A stretch of DNA of 64,000 bases from the NCBI GenBank assembly GCA_034509735.1, contig JACGWO010000013.1, forward strand, positions 14,652,136 through 14,716,135, in the 5' to 3' direction. The stretch's first letter is position 1. Each line of letters starts with the position of its first letter. A program made the translations under genes and the position numbers. The notes under the pieces are model-generated. The model did no database searches, had not been told where the DNA came from, and worked only from the letters and a program-made list of their open reading frames with translations. This DNA comes from Sesamum alatum. Taxonomy: Eukaryota; Streptophyta; Magnoliopsida; Lamiales; Pedaliaceae. Below, piece after piece: positions 1 to 10,267 of the stretch.

Positions 1-136
1 GGAAGGCCCTTTCCTCCATCCCACGAGAGGACGTATTGGGAGTTCTCGCAGGCCGTCTTGCTCGAGTATCCCCACATTTCTTTCCTTTTTCTATTTCTTC
101 TTTATTTCGATGACTCATGTATGTTTCCCTCTTCAG

Positions 137-1022
137 GCGAACACGACCATGGGCTAATTACTCTCACCGCCCCAAGCTCCGCCTCCACCTCCTTCGGATG
201 GCCAACGGAAGGGACTGCAGGAGAAGGTGGACCGCCCGACAGGGGAGCTGACCAAGGCCAAGGAGGCCAAGAAAGCAGCTCAGGAGCTGGCTCGGGCGGC
301 TGAAGGGAGGGCCCAGGTGGCGGAGGATAAAATTGAGCAGCTACAAAAGCAACTGATGGTGGTGATAGAGAGTCAGTGTACTGCCCTGTCCAAGGCTCGA
401 GAACAATCTTATAAAGATTTTCCCAACTCCTCAGAGGGACGTGAGTACCTGGAGGCCTACTGGGAGACTCGCCTAACTGAATTCACGAAATTAGACGACT
501 ATAAAGCGGAACTAGGGCGAATATCTTAGCCCTTTCTTGGAATATGGCTTTAAGGCCTGTCAACAACAATTTGCTGCCCAGGGTTATCCTCCCTTAGGCG
601 GAGAGGCCACTTTCTTGGATTTTGATGTGGTTCTAGACCGGGGCCCTGATCCGTTCGCCTCCCAGCTCCTGGTGCCGAGTCTCCCCCAGAGGCCTCAGGT
701 ACCAAGTTAACTAGGTTGTTTGATGTCCTAAAAATGACATATCTGGCCACTTCCTCTCAGAAGAGGAGTTGGACCTGATCATGGACACAACTATGGAGGA
801 GGTGAGGAAACCTATTGAGGTCCCTGAGGAGGAGAAGAAGCCCGCTCAGAAGAATGCTGCCATCTTCAAGCCTGCTACTGCTGCCTCCCCCTCCCCCCAG
901 AAGAGTTGTCTGTTGAGAAGGAAGAGAAGGAAGGGAAAGAGAAGACCCCGCTTGTGGGGCAGTCTAACTGAAATGTACTTCTTTTGTGATTCCCCCACCA
1001 TGGGTGTGGATGAAACAATTTA
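137..1022 (+). pseudogene. C-terminal part of antisense ORF of gypsy element A
   Basis: This plus-strand coding-like region lies opposite to gag-pol. It starts after a pyrimidine-rich tract ending in cttcag (acceptor AG at 135-136), so bases 1-136 may be the tail of an intron. Bases 227-526 encode an Ala/Lys/Glu-rich coiled coil (TKAKEAKKAAQELARAAEGR is typical) followed by SEGREYLEAYWETRLTEF. A frameshift near 530 leads into FLEYGFKACQQQFAAQGYPP, which resembles YYYHGFQTCLQQFPTTGYPS in the antisense gene of element B (9700-9780). A third stretch, 769-1022, is acidic/basic and low complexity. The function of such antisense ORFs is not known to me; the encoded protein in B resembles the plant 'putative gypsy type transposon' family. 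At least two frame breaks make this a pseudogene. Confidence 0.65.
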
Positions 1023-1689
1023 AGTTTTTGTTTTTAGATTAATTGGCCCCTTGGCCATTTTTGCAAAGGATCTTTTATTTTCAACTACGTTCCTTTTGAA
1101 CACCTAGCTCTGCTTGAGGCTTGCCGCCTATATCTGTCTTGAATTGCTTTTATGTTGTTACACGTTTCCTTTGAGGGAAATATCCCAAATGAACACCTTG
1201 ATGCATTTAACAAAGTTTAGATAATAATAGGGCCAAGATGTTCCCTAGTGTTAGTATATTTTTCTACGCTTGAGTTGGTTGCCTGTGCTTTGTGACAGGG
1301 CTTTTCAATGTCTGTGTGAAATCAGGACATATATTTCTAAGGAAGAAGAATAGAGGCCTAATCCAGGGGGAAGGACTTCTTTTTTACCTTTGGGGGCTTT
1401 TCTGAGTAAAAGGTGGGAAGAAATATACGAGTTTAAACAAGGTACCTTATGTAGGGGCAGGATCCTTGCTCTTAAAACTTCCTGCTTTCTTCTCAAAATA
1501 CTTATAATACTGATAACATATAACTACCTGGAAGAAGGGACTTCCCTTACTTGAGAGGATCTCGCCCTTCTAAGGGTTGGCTCCTGAGAGGATTCCTTGC
1601 TGAAGGGCTTTTATTTCTTGGTAAAAGAGCTCTACTGGGGGAATCTTCTAATTTTAAGAAGGAGGACCCTTTGCTGCGGGGGCTTATTC
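1023..1689. other. Non-coding spacer between antisense ORF and pol of element A
   Basis: No coding signal is visible. From about 1540 to 1750 the DNA is built of short, imperfectly repeated G-rich modules, such as gggggaatcttctaatttta and ccactgaggggac, spaced 40-60 bases apart. Between two convergent reading frames such modules could contribute to 3'-end formation of either transcript; this is inference. Confidence 0.45.
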
Positions 1690-2297
1690 TGACGGGGGCT
1701 CCACTGAGGGAGTCTTGATTTTAAGAAGAAGCCCCACTGAGGGGACTTTATGGATAAATTTTCTTAAGGTTCTGAATATTCCAGGGTTGAGGGAGATGGA
1801 GTCCTTCTGCATCTCTAGCTCATATGCCCTCGGCCCAATACACACATCACCATATATGGTCCTTCCCAAGTGGGATCCAATTTCCCTATGGGTTTAGATG
1901 CTTCTACTTTCTGGAGGACCTGGTTACCTACTTGGAAATTTCGAAGCTTGAGCTTTCAGTTGTGAGCTTTGATCATCAGGCTCTTATACCTTTGCATCCG
2001 AAGGAACGCTTTTTCTCGTAATTCTTCTATGAGATCCAGATTTTCCTTAAGTAAGCGATTGATGTCCTCCTTAGAACACATGATCCTGTGTGAGGGCATG
2101 CCTAGCTCGGCAGGGATGACTGCATCCATCCCATATACTAAGGAGAAGGGGCTTTCCCTTGTAGGGTTTCTGGGGATGGTGCGATAGGCCCATAGGACAC
2201 TGGATAATTCTTCCACCCAATTTCCCCAGCCTTGTCTAGCCTTTTCTTGATCCCTTGGACTAGAGTCCTGTTTGTGATTTCTACTTGTCCACTGGGG
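1690..2297 (-). pseudogene. Integrase C-terminal part of element A
   Basis: Minus-strand translation gives SGQVEITNRTLVQGIKKRL at the right end, the usual sequence around the third acidic residue of gypsy integrases (NGQVEvTNR; the first residue is changed here). LWAYRTIPRNPTRESPFSLV and YGMDAVIPAELGMPS follow, and then the C-terminal strand region RNFQVGNQVLQKVEAS and KLDPTWEGPY. The zinc-binding N-terminus and the first two catalytic aspartates are absent because of a deletion at about 2292. A stop after KAHN (about 1956) and a frameshift near 1850 break what remains. The order and wording match plant gypsy integrases well. Confidence 0.8.
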
Positions 2298-3346
2298 GAG
2301 CTTGGCCAGGTACTTCTTGAGTTCCTCGAAGGCTGTATCACACTCATCCCCACACTGAAAGTGCCTGGCCTTTCTTAATACTTTGAAGAACAGGAGGCTC
2401 TTTTCTGCGGACTTGGTGATGAAAACGACTAAGGGCTGCTATCCTTCATGTGAGCCGCTGCACTTAATTAATGTTGGTAGGAGCCTTCATGTCTAGCACT
2501 ACTTTAATTTTGAGAGGATTAGCCTCAATCCCCCTTTCGGTTACCATGAAGCCCGGGAACCGTCCTCCTTTTACTCCGAACGCACACTCCGCCGGATTTA
2601 ACTTCAGCCCTATACTTTTTGAGGATGCTAAAGGTTTCTGCTATGTTCGCGATGTGATTATGAGCCTTATTGCTTTTTAAAAGAATGTCGTCTACATATA
2701 CCTCCATGTTTATCCCTATCTGTTCCCGAAATATTTTGTCTACTAGGTGCTGGTACATAGCTCCAGCATTTTTGAGCCCGAAGGGCATGGAAATATAACA
2801 AAACGTACCCGGTGAGGTGATGAAACTAACCCACTTCTGATCCTCAGGGGCCAGCATAATTTGATGATACCCTTGGGAGGCGTCCATCATACATAATAAT
2901 TCACACCCAGAGGTGGAGTCGACCAATTAATCGATGCGAGGCAAAGGGTAAAAACCTTTATGACATGCTTTGTTGAGGTCTCTAAAATCCACGCACATCC
3001 TCCATTTCCCCCCAGGCTTGGTGACCAACACCACATTTGACAACCACTCAGGGAATTGAATCTCTTGTATGTGCCTTACTTGTACCAATTTATCGACTTC
3101 TGTCTGGATTATTCAGTCTTTATCTGGGCTGAAATACCTCTTCTTCTGTTTGACTAGCTTCTTCATTGGATCAATGTTAAGGTGGCGAGTGATGACCTCA
3201 GGTTCGATACCCTCCAAATACTGAGGGGAGCAGGAGAAGACATCTATGTTCTTCCAAAGGTAGCGTATGAGCTCTTCTTGAAGATCTTCGGCTAACGGGG
3301 TGCCTACTCGCGTGGTCTTTCTAAGAGTATGAGGGTCCAATTCCAT
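2298..3346 (-). pseudogene. Reverse transcriptase of element A, broken
   Basis: From right to left on the minus strand: a connection segment (EELIRYLWKNIDVFSCSP, then EPEVITRHLNIDP), the fingers region (WLSNVVLVTKPGGKWRMCVD, FRDLNKAC), the first catalytic aspartate in MMDASQGYHQI, the thumb-side motif FGLKNAGAMYQ and the catalytic YVDD in MEVYVDDILLKS. A stop sits near 2925, before LVDSTSG, and further frame breaks occur near 3110 and 2525. After the RT core only a short RNase H linker remains (LRKARHF, then EELKKYLAKLP) before an abrupt join to integrase at about 2292. Catalytic residues of RT are still legible; the enzyme is not expressible. Confidence 0.85.
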
Positions 3347-3508
3347 GACGAGGAGCTCTTTTGCTGGGAGGGCCTTAGCGGGCTCCCCTTCTTGGGCTGG
3401 ATTTGCCTCTACGGGGGTGTTGGTTCGATCTTATCTGCCGACCGCTTTGCGCCCTGACGTTTGGGGGCCTCACTTGAAGGAAACTCGGGGGTGTTTCTCT
3501 TCTGTCCT

Positions 3509-3870
3509 TTACGGACGACCTCCATATAGCATCTGCGCGACTTGATCTTCATATGGTAAGTAGATGATGGCTTGAAAGGTGTTGAGGGTGGGTCTCCCCA
3601 GGATCACGTTGTAAGCTGAGGGGGTGTCCACCATTAGAAATTTAATTAGGTAAGTTCTTCGGACGGGGTCTCTCACCAAGGACAACAGCAATGTGATCGC
3701 GCCTCGAGGGTGGACCCTCTCCCCCGCGAAACCATACAGGGAGGTATCCAACTTCTCTAGGGGAATCTTCCCCAGCTGCATCTGGTCATAAGTTTTTCCG
3801 AATAGAATGTCTGCGGAGCTCCCCGAGTCCACAAAAATTCGACTGACTTCATAATTTCCCTTTGTAGCAG
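3509..3870 (-). pseudogene. Aspartic protease of element A
   Basis: Minus-strand reading gives IFVDSGSSADILFGKTY, the D-S-G-S active-site motif of plant gypsy proteases, then LYGFAGERVHPRGAITL and FLMVDTPSAYNVILGRPTLN. The ILGR motif is the second family hallmark, and the following LNTFQAI continues toward RT. The frame to its right (gag side) and left (RT side) is interrupted, so the polyprotein is broken. The protease would cut the Gag-Pol precursor inside virus-like particles. Confidence 0.85.
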
Positions 3871-4059
3871 TAACAACCAGGGCGTCATTGTGTGGGAAAC
3901 TCGTAGGTAGCCCCCCTCTAGGAGAGAATTGAATGACGGGGGTGTTGAGTGGAGCCTCGACCTTCCATACTCTTTATGCGATACATCCTTCAAGTTCTCT
4001 CACTTGTGCTTTCCGAGCTCCATGTGAATTCCCCCCAGGGGGTCACCAGAAATAATATG

Positions 4060-5526
4060 TATCACCCCCTTACAACGAGCGTTCTCTTCCTCTAGGCCTC
4101 CTAGGGGACCTCTACTACGTGGCTCAGGCTGAGGGGACAGTGCCCTCTCTCTTAGGGATCGTTGCCTTTACCGGCATCCTTCCTCTAGTAGGGCCCCGTG
4201 CACTGGAACTTTTCCCGACATACGAACTTATGCAAATATCCATTCTGCACCGGCCACTCTATCTCGCTCTTGAGATGATGACATTCATCTGTGGTATGAC
4301 CGTAGTTGTTATGGAACCGGCAAAACTTGTCGGATTTGGAGCGCGTGGGCCCTTCCCTCGGCCTTCGGGGTCGGTGCAATAGTCCTTTGCCCTCTACAGC
4401 CAGGAGGGCTTTGGAAATGGGGGCATTCAAAGGTGTGTAATTGTGAATCACTCTTTGTGAGGGGAACTTCCTGTCTTGAGGTTCCACCTTTGTCTTCTTG
4501 GTCGATCCTTCCTCTTTCGTCTCCTTTATCTTCTTGCCTCGGCTTTCCCTCTTAGACTGCCGAGTTTTCTCCATGTTGATGTATTTGGCTGCTCTAGCCA
4601 AGAGGCTGTTAAAATTTAGGGCAGGCTTCTTAGCCAAGGACTTGAAGAAGTCTCCATCCACCAACCCCTGGGAGAAGGCGTTAGCCTTGACCTCCTAGGT
4701 TGCCGTCGGTACCTCCAAAGCTGCCGCATTAAATCTGTGTAAGTAGTCCCTTAGGGACTCAGAATCCTTCTATTTTATCGCAAATAAGCTAAGGGAAGTC
4801 TTGCAATGTTTCCGACTGCTGGTAAACTGGTGTGAAAACAGGGAACGGAATTCTGAGAAGCTTCTTACTAATCCCGCGACAACTGGTTAAACCACTGCTG
4901 GATGGCCCGGGTGAAGGTTGTAACAAACACACAACATTTAATGCCGTCGGTGTATCTGTGCAAAAGAGCCACATTCTCGAAGTGAGACAAGTGCTCCTGA
5001 GGATCCGTAGTACCGTGATACTCCGCGATAGTGGGAGTGCAACAGTTGAGTGGTAACTCATCCGCCATAACCTCCTCGTTGAAGGGGATGCCCCCTGACC
5101 CTCCAGGGGGACCCCCCTCATTCGCTGTTGGTTCATCTTGAAAACCTTTATGTAAGCATTCCAACTGGGCCTCCCAGCGGCGAGGGGCCTCATTCCGTGC
5201 CTGATCGGGAGGAACTAGTGCCTCCCTCGGCTGCGTAGGTAACCCTCTGATAAGGGGGACAACATTCGCCTCTCCCTGACAATCACTGACGAGGGAACCT
5301 CCTGCACTTGAAAGGGTACCACTGCGATGGGGGTGGGCGCCACCGCCGTCAACTGAGTTTGAATTGCTACCGTGATCATCCGTTGGATTACCGCCATCAG
5401 ACCCGGCGACACTCTGATTGAGGAAGTGTCAGATGACATGCTGTCATGCGGGGGATCCGAAGGCGGATCAGCAGGGACAGAAGGTCCGACACTGTCCTTG
5501 GCCGGGGCCATGGGGATGCCAGTCAA
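4060..5526 (-). pseudogene. Gag of element A, broken
   Basis: The start ATG is at about 5526 (MTGIPMAPAKDSV...). The N-terminal part is Pro/Ser/Thr-rich. The structural core is legible at 4868-5164 (TTDPQEHLSHFENVALLHRY then IKCCVF), which is characteristic of plant gypsy Gag. The basic C-terminal part (4185-4664) carries KFCRFHNNYGHTTDECHHLK, a Cys/His nucleic-acid-binding finger of the type found in Tat-like Gags. Frameshifts near 5200, 4868 and 4700 and several stops break it. It lies directly after the primer binding site with a short leader, as expected. Gag would form the particle and bind RNA. Confidence 0.8.
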
Positions 5527-5618
5527 TACCTGTAAGGCTTGGGGATAGCTGTTGTACCGACTGTCTTCTATTTATCAAGTCCACTATTGGGAGCGTCTGT
5601 GGGCGTCTTAGTCTTGTG

Positions 5619-5636
5619 TTCCCACAGACGGCGCCA
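5619..5636 (-). promoter_or_regulatory. Primer binding site of element A
   Basis: On the minus strand this reads TGGCGCCGTCTGTGGGAA, a common plant gypsy primer binding site starting TGGCGCC. It sits next to the LTR end and about 90 bases before gag. The host tRNA would prime minus-strand cDNA here. Compare the decayed version in element B at 17180-17197. Confidence 0.85.
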
Positions 5637-6337
5637 CAAGAAGTGAGCAAAAACTGCTCAATTAGAGAAGAAGATTAGACTTGGGCCAGAAATTAGAGAT
5701 TACTCATTGCACTGATGCAAGGAACGAGGACCTGCAAAAAATACGCTAGCACTTTGACGCTCAAGTCAGTAATTTGACAAAAAGTAAATAAGTTGATAAC
5801 ACAATAAACGCGAATAAGAAATCGTTTTAGGTGTAGCATGAAACAATTGTGTAGTGTGCTAGGAAAAATTAGAATTTCGTTACACACTAAGTATGGGAAT
5901 GAGGTATTTATAGTCGAAGGGGATTCCTTCGGCTGAGAAGTCTAGTGCAGCTAGGACTTTTAGAAACTGCTAGGTGAGGACTCCTTGTTGCTCGGGAGAT
6001 CGGAAGGTGGATAAGTCTTCCTCGAATGTTGCCCGAGTCCCAGTGAGAGAGGGACTTAATCCATTTGGCACCTTTTTCGGATGGAGGTTACCCTGCCCAG
6101 TTAGCAGCCTAGATGTCCACGATCTTAGGTCTTCAAGTCACGTAGGTGGGTCTGGGCCAATCACCACTGGTCCAGTATCTCTACCGCTCCTCTCTTAGGC
6201 TGGGGAGGAGGTATTACTCCTTTTGTCTTGGGCTCCGCCAGGTGGAGGGCCCAAAACTTAGGCCCATCTAGAGCCTTGATAGTCTTTGGTCTTCCTTCAT
6301 TCGGCCAAAGACAGGTCTGCCAAATTCCTCCATATCA
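5637..6337 (-). repeat. 5' LTR of element A (about 700 bp)
   Basis: The left end is set by the adjacent primer binding site. The right end is set by the sequence change into an (AT)n tract after catatca, so that the LTR begins TGATATGGAGG on the minus strand. The exact ends are uncertain to a few bases, because the partner LTR lies outside the window and no target duplication can be checked. It contains no coding sequence. Confidence 0.6.
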
Positions 6338-6360
6338 TATATATATATATATATATATAT
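6337..6360. repeat. (AT)n microsatellite
   Basis: An uninterrupted run of alternating a and t lies immediately outside the LTR of element A. Confidence 0.9.
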
Positions 6361-7540
6361 CTGAAAAAATTTATTTATTTGTATCAGAAATAATTTATTG
6401 ACTCAATAAACATAAAGATAGTATTTTTCTGCAAAAAAAGAAAAAATGATTCTAACAACCAAATGCACTAATTTATTTAATAATAATGCATCTACCATTA
6501 TTTCTTCAATACTTGGTGAAAGAAATATTTCAAAGTAACAAGATAATTAAATATCAAACTAATATCACTTTTTGATTACCATACATACAAAATTATTTCT
6601 CAATACTATACAAGAAGTACTTGATTTAAATAATAATTAAAATTAAAATTAAACTGATACAAAAAAATTCATTTCCAACATATTGGTAATAGCTAATACC
6701 ATGTTGGGGGAAGGGAATGGCTAATCCCTTATCTTAGGGAATAAGAATTTCTATAGGAATAAGTATTCCCAAATCTAGAGGACACCAATCATAGATATAG
6801 GAATGGACTTGGGAAATGCCCATTCCATTCCCCCTACATCTTACATACCAATCATCCTCTTATGGTCATGGATTTCAACCCTCAACATGAGATGTTGTTC
6901 TACTTAATATTAAGTGTAGTTCTACTTTATCGATGGTGATTAATATATATTGTTATAGTTGTGGTTAAGTTATTAGATATGAATGACTGTAATTGATTTA
7001 TTTGAAATAAATTACTTTCACTTCAAAAGAAAATTATTGAATTTGGTTACCTGTAAAGTATGCAATTACCAAAATATGTATTCTTGGAAAAAAAATTTGA
7101 GGGAGGTGAAGCAATAAAATTTGAGAGAATAATTATGAAACTCAATTCACTTCTTAAAGAACTCGATGTTGATAAACTAAATTACTTTAAGTTTGAATGA
7201 ATTCCCACGGCCGAATTTGCACGTATTTTAAAGAAAGATTCATAACCTTGGCAAAACAGGCACTCGAATGGGTTAAATTTTGGACTATCTTATAAAGTTA
7301 TAAAATTTGGTCCAAAAATACTCCTACATTCTAGCAATAGTTTAGTAAAATAAGATATTTAAAGGACAATTATAATAAAAATATGAAAATTAGCTAAAGT
7401 CTGTTAAAAAATGAGAAAGTTTTAAAATGCCTTCAATGGTAATCGGAATGATAAAATTTTGATACGAATGGTGGTCCCTCATAATAAAAGTTGTTAAGGA
7501 TTATATTATCCTAGTAAATGCGATTGCGTGAATAGGTAGA
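6361..7540. other. AT-rich stretch without recognisable genes
   Basis: Apart from the small MITE at 6706-6834 nothing is recognisable: no sustained coding frame, no LTR ends and no tandem array. It may be unique host DNA or very old repeat between the two gypsy elements. Confidence 0.5.
6706..6834. mobile_element. Small MITE with gggggaa...ttccccc terminal inverted repeats
   Basis: The left end gggggaagggaatgg and right end ccattccattccccc are inverted repeats with one or two mismatches. The interior is also partly self-complementary (attcc/ggaat motifs throughout). The 129-bp length and G-run termini resemble common plant MITEs. I cannot define the target duplication (flanks atgtt and tacat), so the superfamily is left open. 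Confidence 0.65.
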
Positions 7541-7830
7541 CCGTCCCATAACTTCCGGATTCTGGCCAATCTTTTAGAAATTTGATCGAGATCTTCTAAT
7601 ATGACGTGGCTACACGTGTTGGCCACTTGTATGTCATGGAATCCCTGTTGTCCGATGACTATGCTTGCTACTTTTCCGTGGACCTACCAGGTTAGTGATT
7701 ACAAAAGGAGTCCAATAGATAAGTGCGTTGCTGTTTTGGGCCAAGTGAGTTTGTCCAGTTGGGCTATCTTGCTCAGAGGTCCATTCCTAGATTTGAAGCT
7801 TACCAGGTGGATTTTTAGGGGCCATCATCA
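7540..7830 (-). repeat. Candidate 3' LTR remnant of element B
   Basis: On the minus strand this would begin TGATGATGG at 7830, directly after a purine tract. This parallels the TGATATGG start of the LTR of element A. The left limit is not defined by any repeat partner in the window and is approximate. Confidence 0.4.
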
Positions 7831-7843
7831 CTCCCCCCTCACT
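7831..7843 (-). promoter_or_regulatory. Candidate polypurine tract of element B
   Basis: The minus strand reads GTGAGGGGGGAG immediately before the proposed LTR start TGATGATGG. Polypurine tracts prime plus-strand cDNA and abut the 3' LTR, so position and composition agree. Confidence 0.5.
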
Positions 7844-8207
7844 CTAGTAGTGCGAGACTTGCTGCTGGACTGGTGGAGTAGGATTAAGTAGACCTGCCAA
7901 GGTTAGCACAAGAGCTTTTTGCCAGGGCTTTAACAGGAGGGAAAATCTTGCTGGGTTGGACCTGTTATGCTGCTGAAAACCTGTTATGCTAGCCAACCTT
8001 TTATTGCGTGAAATCACGCGAAAATTTGGAGATTTGTGCCTGTCTGCGTAGAGGGTTAGGCTAATTATGGTAACCAAAGAAAGAGGAAAAAGGGGGAAAG
8101 GACTTATCTACGCGTGATCGATACGTAGCCCATAATTGGTGCGTCCAAGACAACCGAGAGAGAGCAACGTCAAATCCAGTGTGGGTGGGCTGTTCAGCTA
8201 TAGAGCA

Positions 8208-8213
8208 TATAAA
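8208..8213 (+). promoter_or_regulatory. TATA box for the antisense gene of element B
   Basis: TATAAA occurs in gcatataaagctg, about 240 bases before the first ATG of the antisense ORF. It is followed 44 bases later by a consensus 5' splice site (caag/gtaagt at 8257/8258). Together they suggest a dedicated promoter and a 5' leader intron. Neither has been tested. Confidence 0.5.
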
Positions 8214-8447
8214 GCTGTATTGAGAAGGGTCAGCTCATTTGTCTTTGTGCTTCCAAGGTAAGTTATCTCTTCTTGCCTTCTTTTCAAAAAAAATTTCTCC
8301 AAATCCTGAAGGAAGTCTCCTCCTTTATGTAGGTTTTTATGATATTTTAGGGTTTATTCCAGGAACCATATTGCTTCTCTTCTGCCTGCTTTAAGTACGA
8401 TTCCATGCCATCTCCCCCCTATTTCTTTTAATTGCTGATAAAGGGCC

Positions 8448-10267
8448 ATGTCGTCGGGTGGCATAGATAAAGATGCCATACAGGAAGTGATGATAGATCT
8501 GGTAGGAGAGGGAGATAACGCCTCTAACACTGGCTCCCATCACGATGGTGAGAGTGAGGATGAGAGTCAGAACAAGGAGGTGAGGGAGAGGAAGAAGGCG
8601 AAGGACCTTCTTGTGGCCACTGGGCTTGAATCTTTTCGAATCTATAGGTCTAGGTTTTCTGAGGGGGATGCTGTGAATATACGGCATAAGTATGGGATCG
8701 CTGGTGATTTTGGGATCCAGGTCCTTGCTGCTGATGCTTGTCCCCACTTTCCTCATGCTAGCTTCCTGTGCTTCTATATAGCCCAACTGGAGACAGGCTT
8801 ACGTTTTCGTATCCCCTTTTTCTTCTGTGATGTGGTCGCCCTGTATAACATCCCTATTAATCAGCTTGTCCTTTTCAGCCTGTGTCTGGTTTTTCAGTTT
8901 AGTGTCCAATTTGGGGGAGACCCCTTCTGCTGCTCAGTTCCATTCGTTTTTTCATGCTCAAAAGAGCGGGGCCAGGTCTATTCTATTTTACCTACCGAGG
9001 AGAAGCTCGATTTTTGCCCACTGACACCTCTGTGAAGGAGTGGAAGTGTTATTATTATTTTATTTCTTCTCCCACCCGCTGGCGATTTCCCCAGGTGTGG
9101 ATTGTAATCTCCATGAACAACTAAAATATTCTACTCGGACCCGCCCTACTACCTATCAGGCTTTGTTAGAACATTTGAATGCCTCTCCTTTTGACCCTCA
9201 GAAGTTAGTTCATCCTGCCATCCATCATCGGTTTGGGCTAGGCCCTAAGGGGGCGGACATGGATCCGGTGTCGGTATATTATCTTGCAGTCTTTTGTGCA
9301 TTGCTTCCTTATTATAAGGGAATTTTGTAAATAAGTATTAATTGTGTAAACATTTTTACCCCTAGGGCGCAGGAAAGATGTTCCAAAAGTTGTAGGACAA
9401 GTCGGACCAGCTCCTAGGGGCCGACTCCTCTACCCGCCGAGCCTTGCTGAAGAGCCCTCCTTTTACGCCTGCCAACTCCGCCTCAACAGGGTACCCCAAG
9501 GGTAAACATGTTGTTGACCCTATCCCTACACCTACAAAGAAGGCTAAGGGTCAGCTTGGCCTCCTCGCGCTTCCTACTCCACGCCCTGTCACCAGAGCGG
9601 GGACTCTCGCCCTACTAAGGAGATGGTGGTTAAGAAGAGGTTCCTCCCCAACTAGTCCCTGCAGGAGGATCATTCCTTGCTACAAGGGCCTGCTGGTCGA
9701 GAAGGCCCTGAAGTATTATTATCATGGGTTCCAAACTTGTCTGCAACAGTTCCCAACAACTGGCTATCCTTCTATTGATGCTGGCACTCTTTTCTTATAT
9801 GAGAGAATAGGCCTGACCACGACCCCTAACCCTGATGATGACAAGGCAGTTTCTGTGCTAGAGAGTCCAACTGCTAGTAATGATCCAATGGCCCTGGACC
9901 TTACTGGTTAGGTAGCGGAAGATGCAGCTCCTTTGATGTTTGATCCCCTCAATTGGTGAAGGAAGTGCACCTCCTTCCTTTGGTAAATGAACATGCCCCC
10001 CCCCTTCTGCAAAGAGAACAACTTAAAAATTTTCTATATAAACATTGGGTACCTCTTGTGCGAGGTTTTGAAAATGCCCGAGGGTGGGCTTCAGATATTT
10101 TCGCTTTGGTTGATGGCACTTGTGATGCCCTAGATTCTATTCCTCCCCCCTCATTCTCTTATGAATGGTTTATGATATATGTTTTTGCGTTTCCTGAAAA
10201 AGATGTCTGTTTATTCTGGCTGAGCATACTTCCTGCCATACTTTTATTTTCCTGCAGGTTAGTATAG
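8448..10267 (+). pseudogene. Antisense gene of gypsy element B, 'putative gypsy type transposon' family
   Basis: The ATG at 8448 opens an acidic N-terminus, then a domain with LESFRIYRSRFSEGD, KYGIAGDFGIQVL and LRFRIPFFFCDVVALYNIPI. This pattern I associate with the plant 'putative gypsy type transposon' (Transposase_28-like) family. The frame then shifts near 8870 into FSACVWFFSLVSNLGETP and FHSFFHAQKSGA, and again near 9020 into VKEWKCYYYFISSPTRWRFP. 9120-9265 (YQALLEHLNASPFDPQKLV, HHRFGLGPKGADMDP) is followed by a possible intron (gtgtcgg to cccctag, about 9266-9366). The C-terminal part (9700-9830) matches the antisense ORF of element A. 9953-10267 continues with KNFLYKHWVPLVRGFENARG. The biochemical function is unknown. 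Frame breaks make this copy a pseudogene. Confidence 0.65.

Larger units (their letters stand above)
1..6337 (-). mobile_element. Ty3/gypsy LTR retrotransposon A (Tat-like), partial and broken
   Basis: Read on the minus strand from right to left the order is 5' LTR (5637-6337), primer binding site (5619-5636), gag (about 4060-5526), aspartic protease (about 3509-3870), reverse transcriptase (about 2298-3346) and integrase C-terminus (about 1690-2297). A plus-strand antisense ORF follows (137-1022). Its N-terminal part and the 3' LTR lie off the left edge. The antisense ORF behind pol, the CRFH...C gag finger and sequence similarity to element B place it in the Tat-like branch of plant gypsy elements. 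Frameshifts, stops and an internal deletion make it non-functional. Lineage assignment is by motif recognition only. Confidence 0.85.
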
